Positions 20,841-31,959 of a stretch of DNA of 64,000 bases are shown piece by piece. Origin of the DNA: Macrothele yani (taxonomy: Eukaryota; Arthropoda; Arachnida; Araneae; Macrothelidae). Each line of letters opens with the position of its first letter. The stretch's first letter is position 1. The notes under the pieces were generated by a model. That model did no database searches. It saw nothing but the letters and a program-made list of their open reading frames with translations, and was not told the origin of the DNA. The translations under genes and the position numbers were made by a program. The stretch is from NCBI GenBank assembly GCA_039090855.1, contig CM077025.1, positions 95,832,489-95,896,488 on the forward strand, in the 5' to 3' direction.

Positions 20841-22485
20841 GATGCTACGCCCCGGGGCGCCAGACGATCAAATAAAAATTACCTTTAAAAATTTAGATGT
20901 CAGGATGTCAGGCAATGGCTGACGACCTGGAAGTAGACATTAGATTTTAGAAAAAATATTTGTGAGCCCTTTTATCGCCGAAATCTTATGTACAGGGGAA
21001 AAGAATTTAGCCTGCAATTTAGCCAATTAAAACCAAGAAATTATTCCGACACTCATTAATTATTCATGCAACTTCAGGACTGGCACGAGACAACAGGCAT
21101 TTAATCAATTAAAAATTAAACGTAAAATAATGATGAAGGCGTCTATATACAGAGGATGATGAAGGAGGGGCGTCAAATAGACTCGCCCCTTTCGGGATAG
21201 CTCCTTTCATTAAAGTCAATGATTAAAGGAGCTAGCCCTTTCGGGATAGCTCCTTTCGGGATAGCTCTGATTTATCATTAAAGTCAATGATTATTTGTTC
21301 GCATGATTTTTCACTGTCCGGCTTTAAACATAGTTCTCAGCCGACGAAAGTCTATTGGCTGACCGGAGCCAATTCTTTCACAACTGGCATGCATAAATAA
21401 ATAGTACTTGCGGATATGCAGCTTTTCCTGGGCTATCCATGTTTGATGCACTCACTAATATTTGAATTATTTGACTTTGGAAGCGCACCTGTGTGACGAC
21501 ACGCCCATTTCAGAGCGCGCACTATAACCAATGGAGAGGGGAGTCGAACCCTGTCTCCCGCTTACTCTCGTGCACATACCTTTGTTCATTCACCTGCATG
21601 ATCAGGTACGCATCTATGCGCACCAATGTCGAGGTGGAACGAAACCGATGACATGATAGCAGGATCCGTCCGTCTGTCTAACGGTGATTCTCCTTACATC
21701 ACCGGTCGTGCACCTCAGTCATTCGGGGCTGCATTTTCATCCCTCCGTGTGACATCCGGGATGCTGTTGGCTTTCTCATACGTGCAATCTAGCACCAGGG
21801 AAAGAGGTATCTTCCTCCCATCTATTTCCTCGCGGTAACATCAACCGCTCGGCCGCTCTTTGTATAGCTGGCCGGCATCTTCGGACAGAATCTTTTCTAT
21901 CCCCGCAAAATACCGCGCTGCTGGATCTCCTTAATGCCGCACGAGTCCAGCTCCCTTCACGAGCTTGTTCCGGATTAATCTTTTTCGCTTGTTCACATTT
22001 CGTCAACAAATTCCTTGCTCTGTCATTAGGGGTCTGTTTTAACTCTCCTGTCAGTCAAATTGTTTCTTAAAGCATCGGCACGATGAAGAGGTTAGAAATG
22101 CATGCCTCTGCATTCGGAATATGTGGTGCGTCCGCTCACCGATAAGTACGAAAACACATAACTTAACTACACTTCTTTGTCCCGCCAACATTCGCATTAG
22201 AAAACGCCATAACTTTCCGATCTTGTGACATTCTAACGGTTTCTTCAAACATACCACCATCTGACACTTACACGGCCACTCAACTTGACCGACACTCACT
22301 TAAGGGGTGACGCATCGCGTTCCCCACCCCAGGCTAAGATTTCTCCCTTCCAAGAAAAGGAACACTTATCTCTTCTACTCTTTTGCAATGCGGGAAACCA
22401 CTAACTGTTAATTTTCAACCAATAATTAACGCTGTTCCCGCCCTCTTGCAAAACCTGCTAATCGAATTAATTACCGTACTCCGAA
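20841..22485. other. Unassigned insert sequence with short internal repeats
   Basis: Lies inside the interrupted RTE copy. At 21185-21293 the motif CCTTTCGGGATAGCT occurs three times and ATTAAAGTCAATGATTA twice. A minus-strand B-box-like GGGTTCGACTCCCC lies at 21541-21554, possibly a SINE remnant. No protein recognised. Confidence 0.5.
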
Positions 22486-23044
22486 CCCACACAGCACAGA
22501 ATATTTCGTATATTTCTTTTCAGATACGTTGCGCAGTGTAACAGTAATGTTTCAGAAACTTTACGGTTACGTCAAAATGTCCGCAAACGTTACATAACTT
22601 TAAAACATAACTTATACGTTACAGTGAAAGGTCTTTGTAACTTTAAGATACCAAGTTCATGTTATTGTTATGTGTTTGAAAGATATTTGTAACTTCGCTA
22701 CGTTACTGGGACGTGATAATAGGGGTTGTTTCTGCATAAAGGAACCCGTCCACGTGCTGCCTCAAGGACGCATGTGGTCGATTCCTGGTCAATCATGACG
22801 TTAGTCGCAGCCATTGTTTTTCCACGTGATCTTCCCTACCATCTTTTGGTCCGCCATTTACTCTTTGTGTTCAACCATAACATTTTGTGTGCCACGTGGT
22901 CCTACCGAACATGTTTTGCTCGCCAATTCCTTTTTACCTCCTCACCGATATCTTTCGTATGCCATTTCCCCCGCCCCCATCAGGAAATTTTACGGTATGA
23001 CGTCCCGACGCTAGGGAAATTTTATTTCCAAGGAAATACAAATC

Positions 23045-23121
23045 CTAGGAGTCACGCCAGGTTCGAACCCCTGTTCAACGGGTTTCTAGGCAGATGTATT
23101 ATCCCACTCCACCATGGGACG
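23045..23121 (-). other. tRNA-like sequence
   Basis: The minus strand reads GGCGTCCCATGGTGGAGTGG ... GGGGTTCGAACCTGGCGTG, with box A-like and B-box elements at tRNA spacing. The acceptor ends do not pair well, so this is a SINE head or tRNA relic rather than a working tRNA gene. Confidence 0.45.
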
Positions 23122-23428
23122 CCTCGCGATTACAGCGTTCTGTAGGAACTAGCGGGAAGGCCAGTGGTTTGCAAATACGTTGTTTAATAGGAATGCATTA
23201 TTTTTTCCATAGATCATTTTATTTTACTGTAAACTTAAATTTCTTCATGATTAATCAACGAAATGTACCTTTTAATGTATATCTTAATCTATTTTTTTTT
23301 TCAAAACATGCGTAGTCGTTAAACTTCTCAATATATTAACATTATTTTTTCTACCTTTATAAAATAACAGCTACTTTTATTGAGACTTTTTTTTCTGATT
23401 CAAAACCAACAAAAGTACTAAAATATTA

Positions 23429-23461
23429 TACACTGGCGTGCAAACCTTAAGGACCGACACT
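23429..23461 (+). mobile_element. Solitary Tc1 end
   Basis: TACACTGGCGTGCAAA followed by CTTAAGGAC is the inverted end of the Tc1 family at 57228-58789, here without a transposase or partner end. Confidence 0.6.
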
Positions 23462-23960
23462 AATGTACACAAAATATTAACAGCTAACTCCGGGTGCGGA
23501 GAAGTGGCCACCGGAGAACTACACACGTTGGAATTTCAGTTCCATTAAATTGTTCTGCATAAACACATTTCGTGTGGCTATATTCCCTGCTACTTGAGCA
23601 ACTAATGTTCATAAAATATTTGTTTTTAATATTTCATTTTCAGTAAGAAATTTAGACGTTTCCATGAATTTCTGGCCAAAGCGGAGAACTGCCCACAAAA
23701 ATTTTAAGGGGCCGTATGAAAATAAGGGGCCGTATGAAAATAAGGGGCCGTATGAAAATTGCGTTCTGTACTGCTCTGTGGCTACGTCTCCCAAGATTGG
23801 TCATCTGACACGCATAACATTTCCGTAATTTCGTATTTTCTTATTTACGATATTTTTCAAGGTTTATAAATTACAGCTAAACCAATTCTCTGTGGGTATA
23901 AGCAAACCCAGGAAACTTATCTGCGGGGGGAAGGGGGTGCTAAAAACCTAAAATATGAAA

Positions 23961-25359
23961 TACACTGATGGCCACCCAAACACAACACCAAAAAAAGGAA
24001 GCATCCGATTGGTCTGCGTCGCCCGCGAGACGACATGCAAACGATTAGCATTTCAGGGCATACGCGAATCATATGCGCCCGGCACGCCGCCGAGAAACAC
24101 TATAAGAAGGGTGCACAGAAGGCGGTGCGTAAATAGTGGAAGTGTGTTGTGCTGCCGGACCTGTGCGTGAGAAGCTTCTTGATGCCTCGTAGCAGAATAC
24201 GGCAGTCATTCCAGCATGTTTCGGAGTTCGACAGAGGACGAATAGTGCCTCATCGCGACAGCGGTTTATTGTACCGAGACATCGGCGCCCGTGTGGGATT
24301 TCATCCTGCCACAGTGAGGCGAGTATGGATCCGGTGGGTGTAGAAAGGATGGACGAACCGACGTGAGCGATTGCCGAAGCCGCGGCACGCTACCGAACGA
24401 GAGGACCGGCATGTCGTGCTGCTGGCATTGACTGCTCGCACCGACACATCACGAATGTTAGCGCAGGCATTAGGGTATGTTGCGCAACAATCTGTGTCAG
24501 CACGTACAGTTCGACGTCGTCTGCAGGAGCGGGGACTTGTCGCACGGCGCTCATTTCTCCGAATATCATTAATATTACACCACCGGCGAGTGCGGTGACA
24601 TCGGGCCGTTGAACGCCGCACCTGGACTACGGAATGGCACGACATTGTCTTCTCCGACTCATCCCGCTTCTGCCTGCAACACCACGATGGTTGGATCCAC
24701 GTGTGGCGGCACCACGGCGAGAGGCTGTATGGTGCCTGCATTATTCATCGCCATACCGGTCCGTCGCCTGGCGTTAATGTTTGGGGCACAATTGGATATG
24801 ACACCCACACCCCTCTGGTACGCATCGCCGGTACACTCAACAGCCACCACTACATCTCCGACGTTTTGGAGTCTGTAGTCCTCCTTTACTTGAAGGACCT
24901 GCCAGCGGCCACGTTTCAACAGGACAATGAGCGCCCGCACGTGGCTCGCATCGTGTAAAAATTCGTCGCGGCCCACTAGGTGTCACTGCTGCCGTGGCCT
25001 GCCTGTTCTTCCGATATGTCGCCCATCGAACACATCTGGTCGCTGATCGACAACTGAGCGGCCCGGCAAGCACTACCCGCGGCTACGCCTGATGAACTAT
25101 GGCAACGCGTGGAAGCCGCCTGAACCGACATACCCAAGGCCACATCCAAAGCCTCTTTCGTTCGATGCCGCGGCGTGTAGCAGCCGTGATTGCCATACAT
25201 GGGGGCCACACGAACTATTGATGTCTGCGTGTTCCGCAAGTCGCATGGGCATGTAAGCTCAATCGTTTCATCTTTGTATCCGTTGTTATGTGTCCAATAA
25301 ATCTGGCTTTGCTATCTCGTGTCCTTCTTGGTGTTGCATTTCGGGTGGCCAGCAGTGTA
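23961..25359 (+). mobile_element. Tc1-like transposon, full length, decayed
   Basis: Ends TACACTGATGGCCACCC and GGGTGGCCAGCAGTGTA; about 1.4 kb. The transposase begins at 24183 (MPRSRIRQSFQHVSEFDRGR), with helix-turn-helix blocks LYRDIGARVGFHPATVRRVW and SARTVRRRLQERGL. The catalytic blocks are DIVFSDSSRFCLQHHDGWI (the SDES motif changed to SDSS), TFQQDNERPHVARIV and DMSPIEHIWSLID, followed by a C-terminal tail to about 25220. Frames change at least twice and stops are present. A closely related copy is at 47274-48682. It is inserted into the tandem-repeat part of the 22.5-26.6 kb element. Confidence 0.92.
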
Positions 25360-25365
25360 TAAAGG

Positions 25366-25940
25366 ATTTCTGGTACGATCGGGATATATTCAGCGTTTAC
25401 AAACTACAACTCAACAAATTATCTGAAGGCATGTGCCTGACCAGGAAATTTGTCGGGAAGGGGGTATTACCAAAAGTGTAGAATATATAGAATTTCTCGT
25501 CCAATCGGGAGATTTTCAGCATTTACAACCAGAAATACTTTATAATTTACACCTTTGGGTCACCCCCCCCCCCCCCGACAGGTTTGTTGAGTAGGCACAG
25601 GCCCTCAGATAATGTGCCGTGTCATAGCTTGTAAATGCTAAAAATTTCTCGATCGGACCAAAATTCTGTATATTTTACACTTTTTGTGTTACACCCCCAC
25701 CCCCACCCCCGACAGGTTTCCTGAGGTAGTACATACCCTCAGATAATTTGTTGACTTGTAGGTTCTAAATGCTGAAAATTTCCCGATCGGACCAGAAATC
25801 CTTTATATTTTACACTTTTGGGTATTACCCCCCCCCCTCCCCCCGACAGGTTTGTTAACTAGGCACATGCTCTCAGATCATGTGTCGATTTATAGCTGGT
25901 AAATGCTGAAAATCTCCCGATCGGACCTAAAATTCTTTTT
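25366..25940. repeat. ~136-bp GC-tract repeat, one unit inverted
   Basis: Four diverged units with TTTACACTTTTGGGTA, a long C tract, CGACAGGTTTGTTGA, CCTCAGATAATTTG and AAATGCTGAAAATTTC. The first unit (25366-25500) is in opposite orientation to the rest, and part of another inverted unit lies left of the Tc1 at 23890-23960. The Tc1 therefore inserted into an existing inverted array. Confidence 0.75.
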
Positions 25941-26604
25941 TTTTTTTTTTTTTTGAATCAGCACATGCCCTCAGATAATTTGAGTCAGCACATGCCCTCA
26001 GATAATTTGCAGACTTGTAGTTTGCAAACCCTGAAATCTTTTGTTGAGTTGTAGATCACAAACATTTTTTTATAAAGAATTACATTAATAATCGCAATTA
26101 AGAAAAGACGAAATTTTATAAACTTTATGACTCAGATAACCAACCTCTGGGGGACGTGGACACGAAGCGGTCAAAAATGCAATTTTTATACGGCCCCTTA
26201 AAATTTTGTGGTCACTTCTCCGGTGGCCAGTTCTCCTACACCCAGCCAACTCGAGTACGACAGTATCACCAAAGAATATCCCAATAGCACGTGGAACGAC
26301 TAAGAGAGTGTTTCGATGAAATGGCATAAATGCGCATGCGCATCCACGCCGTTGCCAAATCAAAAATCTTAAATATCGCCGGAATGTAACATCAAGGTAA
26401 CAATTATGTTCAATGGAAACTATAATGCAGCAGTATCGGTGAATGCTATTTTTAACGTAACCGTAATGTACAAAAGGTTATGTTCCAAAATAGATGTTGC
26501 TGAAACGTAATTGTAAGATATCTCTGAAAGTGTAACGAAAATTAGAGATCGTAACATTACTAATACATATCTGAAATGTTTTGTGCTGTATGGGAAGTCG
26601 TAAC

Positions 26605-27045
26605 AATATTATTAATAACATCTATTAAAATGCAAGGGTAAAGGTTCGACTGTTCACGAGCACAGAACTTGTAAAAACTGGAAAGGAAGCAATACAATGT
26701 GACATTATATCTCCCCAGGTCTTCAATGCCTCGTGTTTTTTCAAGCGTTGAACTGAGAAGACAAGGGGATATAAATCAATGGAGATTATTTAACCTACCT
26801 TTGTTTTACTGACGACACAGTAATTTTTGCAAGAACCACTAAGAGCTGCGAAGTGTGGCCTAGAAACTCGCTGATAAGAGTACGGAACTCACCAGAAACA
26901 AAAGTGATGTACAATGCTTTTTCAAGAAAGGAAGATTTAGCTATTGATGAAGTAATTCTGGAAGCAACTGATCCTACATTTACCTTGGACAACAGATATT
27001 AAGCAAGGGTAGCATCAAAGAAGAAATTAATAGGAGTGTTGCAAA
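26605..27045 (+). mobile_element. RTE-type LINE fragment, second half of the split copy
   Basis: Continues the reverse transcriptase from where the piece at 20636-20840 stops: the region before FADD (here FTDDTVIFARTTK), then KVMYNAFSRKEDLAIDE and YLGQQILSKG-like sequence, in broken frames. The 3' end and tail are lost. Confidence 0.85.
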
Positions 27046-27329
27046 TTTAGCAACAAATAATATTACGGGGTAATGTTATTATATTATGTTATAATTTTTT
27101 GCATAGACAATGATTGATACTTTTTGGTTTGAGTCTATGAGATTGTCTTTACTAATAGCCAAAGCGAAATGATAAAGAGTAAGAATCAAATATCAAATAA
27201 GTAATGCTTTGTATCTTTTTTTTAAATATTTATTAACATATTTCATTAATTTCTGAAAATAGAAAGATATAGGCAGAAATATCAATAAACGTTTGTAGCT
27301 GAACTGGTTGTAAGTTATAAAATTTCTCT
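27046..27329. other. Intron, nothing recognised
   Basis: AT-rich, may include the 3' non-coding part of the Helitron that follows. No Helitron terminus could be identified. Confidence 0.35.
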
Positions 27330-27825
27330 ATGTACAATGTTTGATGTTTTTGTTGCACCACATGGAAAAATTTGTATTTTCAAATTTTGAAAGCTGCGAA
27401 CACGTGACATGGCAACATATATTGTCCGTGACTAAAAACGGTTTGTGGTAAATATATTCCTCAACCTAGAGTTTGTCCTTGGGATTTATTAATTGTCATA
27501 GCAAAAGCCAAACGAACGGGAAATTGCCTTCTACGAAATAAAAAAGGAAGCGTAGTGTCAGAAGGTGATAAATCTATGCGTGGTAACAAAACCCTCTTAC
27601 CAATAGCTTGGCCATTAACTACTTCTAAATCTAAGTAATTGTGGTATAGTTTTCGTACTATTAACCTTGTGCCATTTATAAAACCAGAAGAAATTTTTAA
27701 ATTTCGCAACAGGATTACAATTGCACCAATTTTTAATTAGAGACTGTGCGGAGGAATTTCACTATATTATAAACTGTCTAGAAACTCTGTTGGGAATTGT
27801 ATAACGTCGTTGTCGTTTTCAGATA
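27330..27825 (-). pseudogene. Helitron PIF1-like helicase, C-terminal part
   Basis: The minus strand reads FPTEFLDSL, then PPH-L-LKIGAIVILLRNLKIS, then SGFINGTRLIVRKLYHNYLD, VLLPRIDLSP, FPVRLAFAMTINKSQGQTLG and GIYLPQTVFSHGQ. These are the conserved C-terminal helicase motifs of the Helitron Rep-helicase protein (motif V/VI region). Several stops and a frameshift are present. The break at 27825 is where a SINE inserted; the protein continues on its other side. Confidence 0.9.
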
Positions 27826-28147
27826 GATCAGATCAGATCATATGTAGAGGATTTTAGAAAGAGAGTGCCTGACCCCAGGTCTTAAACAACCCTTAGAAAT
27901 AGGAAGCTAGGAGATTTGGGTTAGAGTGCCCGATAGGAAAGTGACACGGAAGCGAGGTAGAAAGGGGGAGGAAGACGCCCTTATTTATTATCGGGGGGTC
28001 AGTACCTGGGGTCCGACGGCTTAACGTGCCCATCCGACGCACGGCGGATATTTAGTGGTTCGAGCGTTCGTACCTGCCCAGGATCGAACCTGAGGTCATC
28101 TCCGTGGCAGACACGAACGTTGACCACTAGGCCACCCGCGGCTCCTT
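27826..28147 (-). mobile_element. tRNA(Asp)-like-headed SINE (SINE-2)
   Basis: The minus strand has a head GCCGCGGGTGGCCTAGTGGTC with a B box AGGTTCGATCCTGGG. The body carries CCGTCGGACCCCAGG-like sequence, AATAAATAAGGGCGTCTTCC and CGGGCACTCTAACCC. The tail is repeated GATCT/CTGAT units. An 11-bp duplication GTTTTCAGATA flanks it (27815-27825 and 28148-28158). It interrupts the Helitron helicase reading. Its sister copy is at 46081-46398. Confidence 0.92.
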
Positions 28148-28890
28148 GTTTTCAGATATCAACATATTGACGCTTAAATACTCAACAGCATCCCCTGGAA
28201 GAAGAGATACAATTAATTTTGTTATCCATTACATCACAGTGCTCGTTCTTAGGCGCCAAAATAGCGAATTTGAAAAAAGTTATGTCATCATCAATATGCG
28301 ATATACTGTATCATTGCCAAACACTGTAGTAATAATATATTTTTCTGCTAATAATCGTGAGAGAATACCAATTTCATTTTCGTCACCTGGTGTGCGAGGA
28401 CATTGACCGTCTCCAATTTGTAAAAGAAATTGAGCAAACTCCGTTTCAATTTGATTTGTACGCATATTTTTGAATAATTTTAAAGTTTTAAAATGTTGCC
28501 AAAGCGAACATTTTTTAATACATTTGCTGGACAATTGATTAGCGTGATCCATGCGGAACAACGGGTAGACCTGTTGAAAGTCACCACCTAAAACCACAAT
28601 TTTCCCACCGAACGGTCTGCCATTTTGCATAATATCTTGCAGAAGCCTGTGAACACCTAATAAAGCATGTCTTGTTGCCATAGGTGCTTCATCCCATATT
28701 ATGAGTTTAACATCTCGAATAGTTAAAGCTTCTTTGCTGTTCATTTTTAAAGTGGATACGTACGATTCACTTAAATTAAGAGGAAGTTTGAAACGACTGT
28801 GAACTGTCCGTTGACCGGGCAGTAGCATTGCAGCTATCCCAGTCTACGCAACGGGTATAAGGGAATATCCTAGTCGTAGACAACTGGAAA
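28148..28890 (-). pseudogene. Helitron PIF1-like helicase, central part
   Basis: The minus strand carries the helicase core: TGIAAMLLPGQRTVHSRFKL, then PLNLSESYVSTLK, the Walker B region VKLIIWDEAPMATRHALLGV, KIVVLGGDFQQVYPL, LFKNMRTNQ, FAQFLLQIGDGQ and LAPKNEHCDVMDNKI. The frame 28828-28280 is open for 182 codons. A TAG replaces a Ser codon just before TGIAA, and a frameshift follows LAPKNE. The preceding Walker A segment lies on the far side of two insertions, at about 33580-33610. Confidence 0.92.
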
Positions 28891-28912
28891 TTTAGCACCT
28901 ATATATATACTA

Positions 28913-31900
28913 CACTCACCAACCCGCTTGGCCAGCGTGGTGAGTTATGGCCAAACCCCTCCAAAATGATTCCACAACTTAAATCTTGGCCCTCAGTCTC
29001 CGGCAGCTGGAATGTACCTGGCCAAGGCAGCGGCCAGTGCGACATGAAGGCAGAGGGTGCTAAGAATCCCCGGAGGACCGGACTAGGCTGCCATCTGATG
29101 CTGACCTTGGCTACTTACAATGGACGCTCCCTATCTTCTGATTCAAGGCTTCTTGAATTGGAAGAGGAACTACAAAGGATCAAGTGGGATATCGTGGGGC
29201 TAAGTGAGGTAAGGAGAAAAGGAGAAGATCTCATCGAACTGAAAAGTGGACATCTCTTCTACTATCGTGGGACAGATACTGGCAGAACTAGTGGTGTTGG
29301 ATTTATAATAAACAAGAAACTGAAGGATAAAGTTGTAGAAGTTGAAAGTTCCTCTGACAGAGCTGCACGACTTGTTATCCAACTCTCGAAAAGATACCAG
29401 GCTCAGATTATTCAAACTTATGCACCCACCACAAGTCATCCTGAAGAAGAAATTGAAGAATTTTATGAGGAAATTTGTCATCTAAATAATAAAGGTAAGC
29501 AGCACTTGAAAATAATTATGGGAGATTTCAATGCAAAAATAGGGCAACGGCAACAGAATGAAACTTCAGTAGGTAAATTCGGTCACGGCAACAGAAACCA
29601 GCGTGGAAATACTCTCGTTGAGTTTGCAGAGGCAGAAAGGTTTTTCATCTTGAACTCCTTCTTCAAGAAAAAGCCACACAGGAAATGGACATGGAGACAT
29701 CCAAATGGGACGACAAGTGAAATTGATTTTATTATGTGTAACAAAAAATTCGTCATAGAAGACTGCAGTGTGCTAAACAAGTTCAACACAGGTAGTGACC
29801 ATAGATTGGTGAGATGTAAGATGCACCTCAACACTAAACTTGAACGTGGCAAGCTCATAAGACAAACAAAATGTATTGACATAACCAACCTTAAAAAACA
29901 CCATAATACCTTCAAGTTAGAGCTGAAGAACAGATTCTCTTCTTTAGAAGGCTTAACATCGGAAGAAGTGGACATCTCTGAAGTTAACAGAAAAGTAACC
30001 AAAGCTCTTATGGAAACAGCAACAAAATTAGCTGGGTCTAAGAACAAGTTGCATGTGAACAAATTATCAGGAAAAACGAAAATGTTGATGCAAAAAAGAA
30101 GAGAGATGAGGACAACTAAAGAAGATGTGACTTCCAAAGTGGAATATATAGAGCTATGCAAGACAGTAAGAAAAAGTATCACTGGAGACGTAAGAAAATT
30201 CAACTGTGAACTAGTGAGGAAAGCAATTGAAAACAACCAAAGCCTAAAGATAGCGAAGGGACATCTCAGTAAGGGAAGAAAACAGATTATGGCACTAAGA
30301 AAAGAAGATGGTTCTGTAACAAGAAATAGAGGCGAAATTTTGACAAGAGTGAAAGATTTCTACTCCAAATTATATGAAAGGGATGATATATGCACTCCAG
30401 ACATCATGAAAGATACCAGTACCAGAGTTCCTCCAGTCCTTCCAGCAGAAGTTGCACATGCAATCAAGAACATGAAGCGAGGAAAAGCTCCAGGAGAAGA
30501 TGGAATTACTGTAGACATCATACAAGAAGCAAGTGGAGAAATCGAAACAGTACTCGCCCAAATTTTCACTCGATGCCTTAATGAAGGAATGATTCCTGAG
30601 GATTGGAACACCGCTACAATGATCCTGCTACATAAGAAAGGTGACATTGAGGATCTCGGAAACTACAGACCTATCAGCCTCCTATCAGTAGTTTATAAAA
30701 TCTTCACTAAAGTTCTCTCACACCGCTTGAAGGTAACACTGGACATGGCTCAACCGAGAGAACAAGCTGGATTCAGGAGTGGCTACAGCACAATAGATCA
30801 TATCCACGTGCTGAGAGAACTAATTGAAAGAGCGAGGGAATATGAACTTCCATTGTGCATGGCTTTTATCGATTATGAAAAAGCCTTTGATTCGGTGAAA
30901 CCATCAGCAGTTACAATGGCTCTGAAAGCCTGCGGTATTGAAGATGCATACATTAATATTATTAATAACATCTATGAAAATGCAAGTGCAAAGATTAGGC
31001 TGTTTGAAAATACAACACACGTAAAAATTGGAAAGGGAGTGAGACAAGGTGACACCATATCTCCGAAGCTTTTTAATGCCACATTGGAGGGTGTTTTTCA
31101 GTCGCTGAGCTGGGAAAACAAGGGGATAAAGATTAATGGAGATTATCTAACCCACCTTCGTTTTGCTGATGACGTAGTCATTTTTGCAACTACCCCATCA
31201 GAGCTGCAGAGGATGATCCAGGAACTTGCTGACAAGAGTAAAGAAGTGGGATTAAAAATGAACTTTCAGAAGACAAAAGTGATGTTCAATGCTTTTACAA
31301 GAAATGAAGATTTATCGATTGATGGAGAAAAGCTGGAGATAACAGACACGTACGTTTATCTTGGACAGCAGATATCAAGTGAGGGTCACATTGATGAAGA
31401 AATTAATCGGCGTACAAAACTTGCCTGGAGAGCTTTTGGAAGAAACAGCATAATTTTCAAGAGCAATATGCCATTATGTCTTAAAAGAAAAGTGTTTGAT
31501 CAATGCATCCTTCCAGTGCTTACATATGGTGCAGAGACGTGGACCTTAACTAAAAGAGACATACAAAGGCTGCAGACAACTCAAAGAATGCATGGAGAGG
31601 TGCATACTTGGTGTAACCAGGAGAGATAAGAAGAGGAACTCGTGGATCCGAAAAATGACAAGAGTGGAAGACATCATGATCAGAGTTAAATCGCTGAAAT
31701 GGCAATGGGCTGGACATACTGCCAGAAGGACAGATCATCGATGGACAGCCGAAATTTTAGATTGGATTCCAAGGGACAGGAAAAGACCCAGAAGAAGACC
31801 ACATGGGAGATGGGTGGATGAAATTCGAAAGTATGCAGGGGTGACATGGAGGAGACTGGCACAAGACAGACCGTTGTGGAGGAAACTTGGGGAGACCTTC

Positions 31901-31959
31901 GTCCAGCAGTGGATTGATAATGGTTGACAATGATGATGATGATGATGATGATGATGATA
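28913..31959 (+). mobile_element. RTE-clade LINE, near full length
   Basis: The 5' leader starts near 28913 with ACCAACCCGCTTGGCCAGCG and GTGGTGAGTTATGGCC, a form typical of RTE 5' ends. A single long gene follows, and then the triplet-repeat tail (TGATGATG) at 31928-31958. It lies within a Helitron helicase gene, between that gene's Walker A and TGIAA motifs, beside a Tc1. The target duplication is unclear because both flanks are TATACTA-like. Confidence 0.92.
28966..31927 (+). CDS. RTE endonuclease/reverse transcriptase, one frameshift
   Basis: Encodes the retrotransposition enzyme. The frame opens at 28966; the endonuclease proper starts at residue ~46 (LTLATYNGRSL). The apurinic-type endonuclease has VGLSEVRRKG, TSGVGFIINKK, IQTYAPTTSHP, IIMGDFNAKIG, WRHPNGTTSEIDFIM and SDHRLVRC at about residues 46-285. 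The reverse transcriptase spans about residues 500-790, with KAPGEDGI, LLHKKGDIEDLGNYRPISLL, REQAGFR, FIDYEKAFDSV, GVRQGDTISP and the catalytic FADD. The C-terminal region has YGAETWTLTKRD and GHTARRTDHRWTAEILDW. The first frame ends at 31629 because of one extra base near 31588 (AGAATGCATGG, against AGAATCATGG in the copy at 1-480). The correct frame continues to a stop at 31925-31927. Without that base the protein would be about 985 residues. Confidence 0.9.

Larger units (their letters stand above)
22486..26594. mobile_element. 4.1-kb element with inverted ends, no recognised protein
   Basis: The left end CCCACACAGCACAGAATATTTC and the right end, read on the minus strand, CCCATACAGCACAAAACATTTC are inverted repeats. 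Both flanks inside carry many GTAAC/GTTAC motifs (22500-22710 and 26390-26600). Further inward there is a second inverted pair: TTTTAAGGGGCCGTAT at 23704-23719 and its complement at 26179-26200. The interior holds a 19-base triplicate (GGGGCCGTATGAAAATAA), a GC-rich tandem repeat (25366-25940) and an inserted Tc1 (23961-25359). No transposase of its own is visible, so it is probably non-autonomous. The superfamily is not identified. Confidence 0.65.

Noticed and set aside
21626..21838. 70-codon plus-strand frame as a gene
   Set aside because: No recognisable motif and no splice or promoter support; it lies in unassigned repeat sequence.
24301..24741. 146-codon minus-strand frame
   Set aside because: Antisense of the Tc1 transposase at 23961-25359.
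29583..30236. 217-codon minus-strand frame
   Set aside because: Antisense of the RTE polymerase gene; no similarity of its own and strongly hydrophobic, as expected from the A-rich sense strand.
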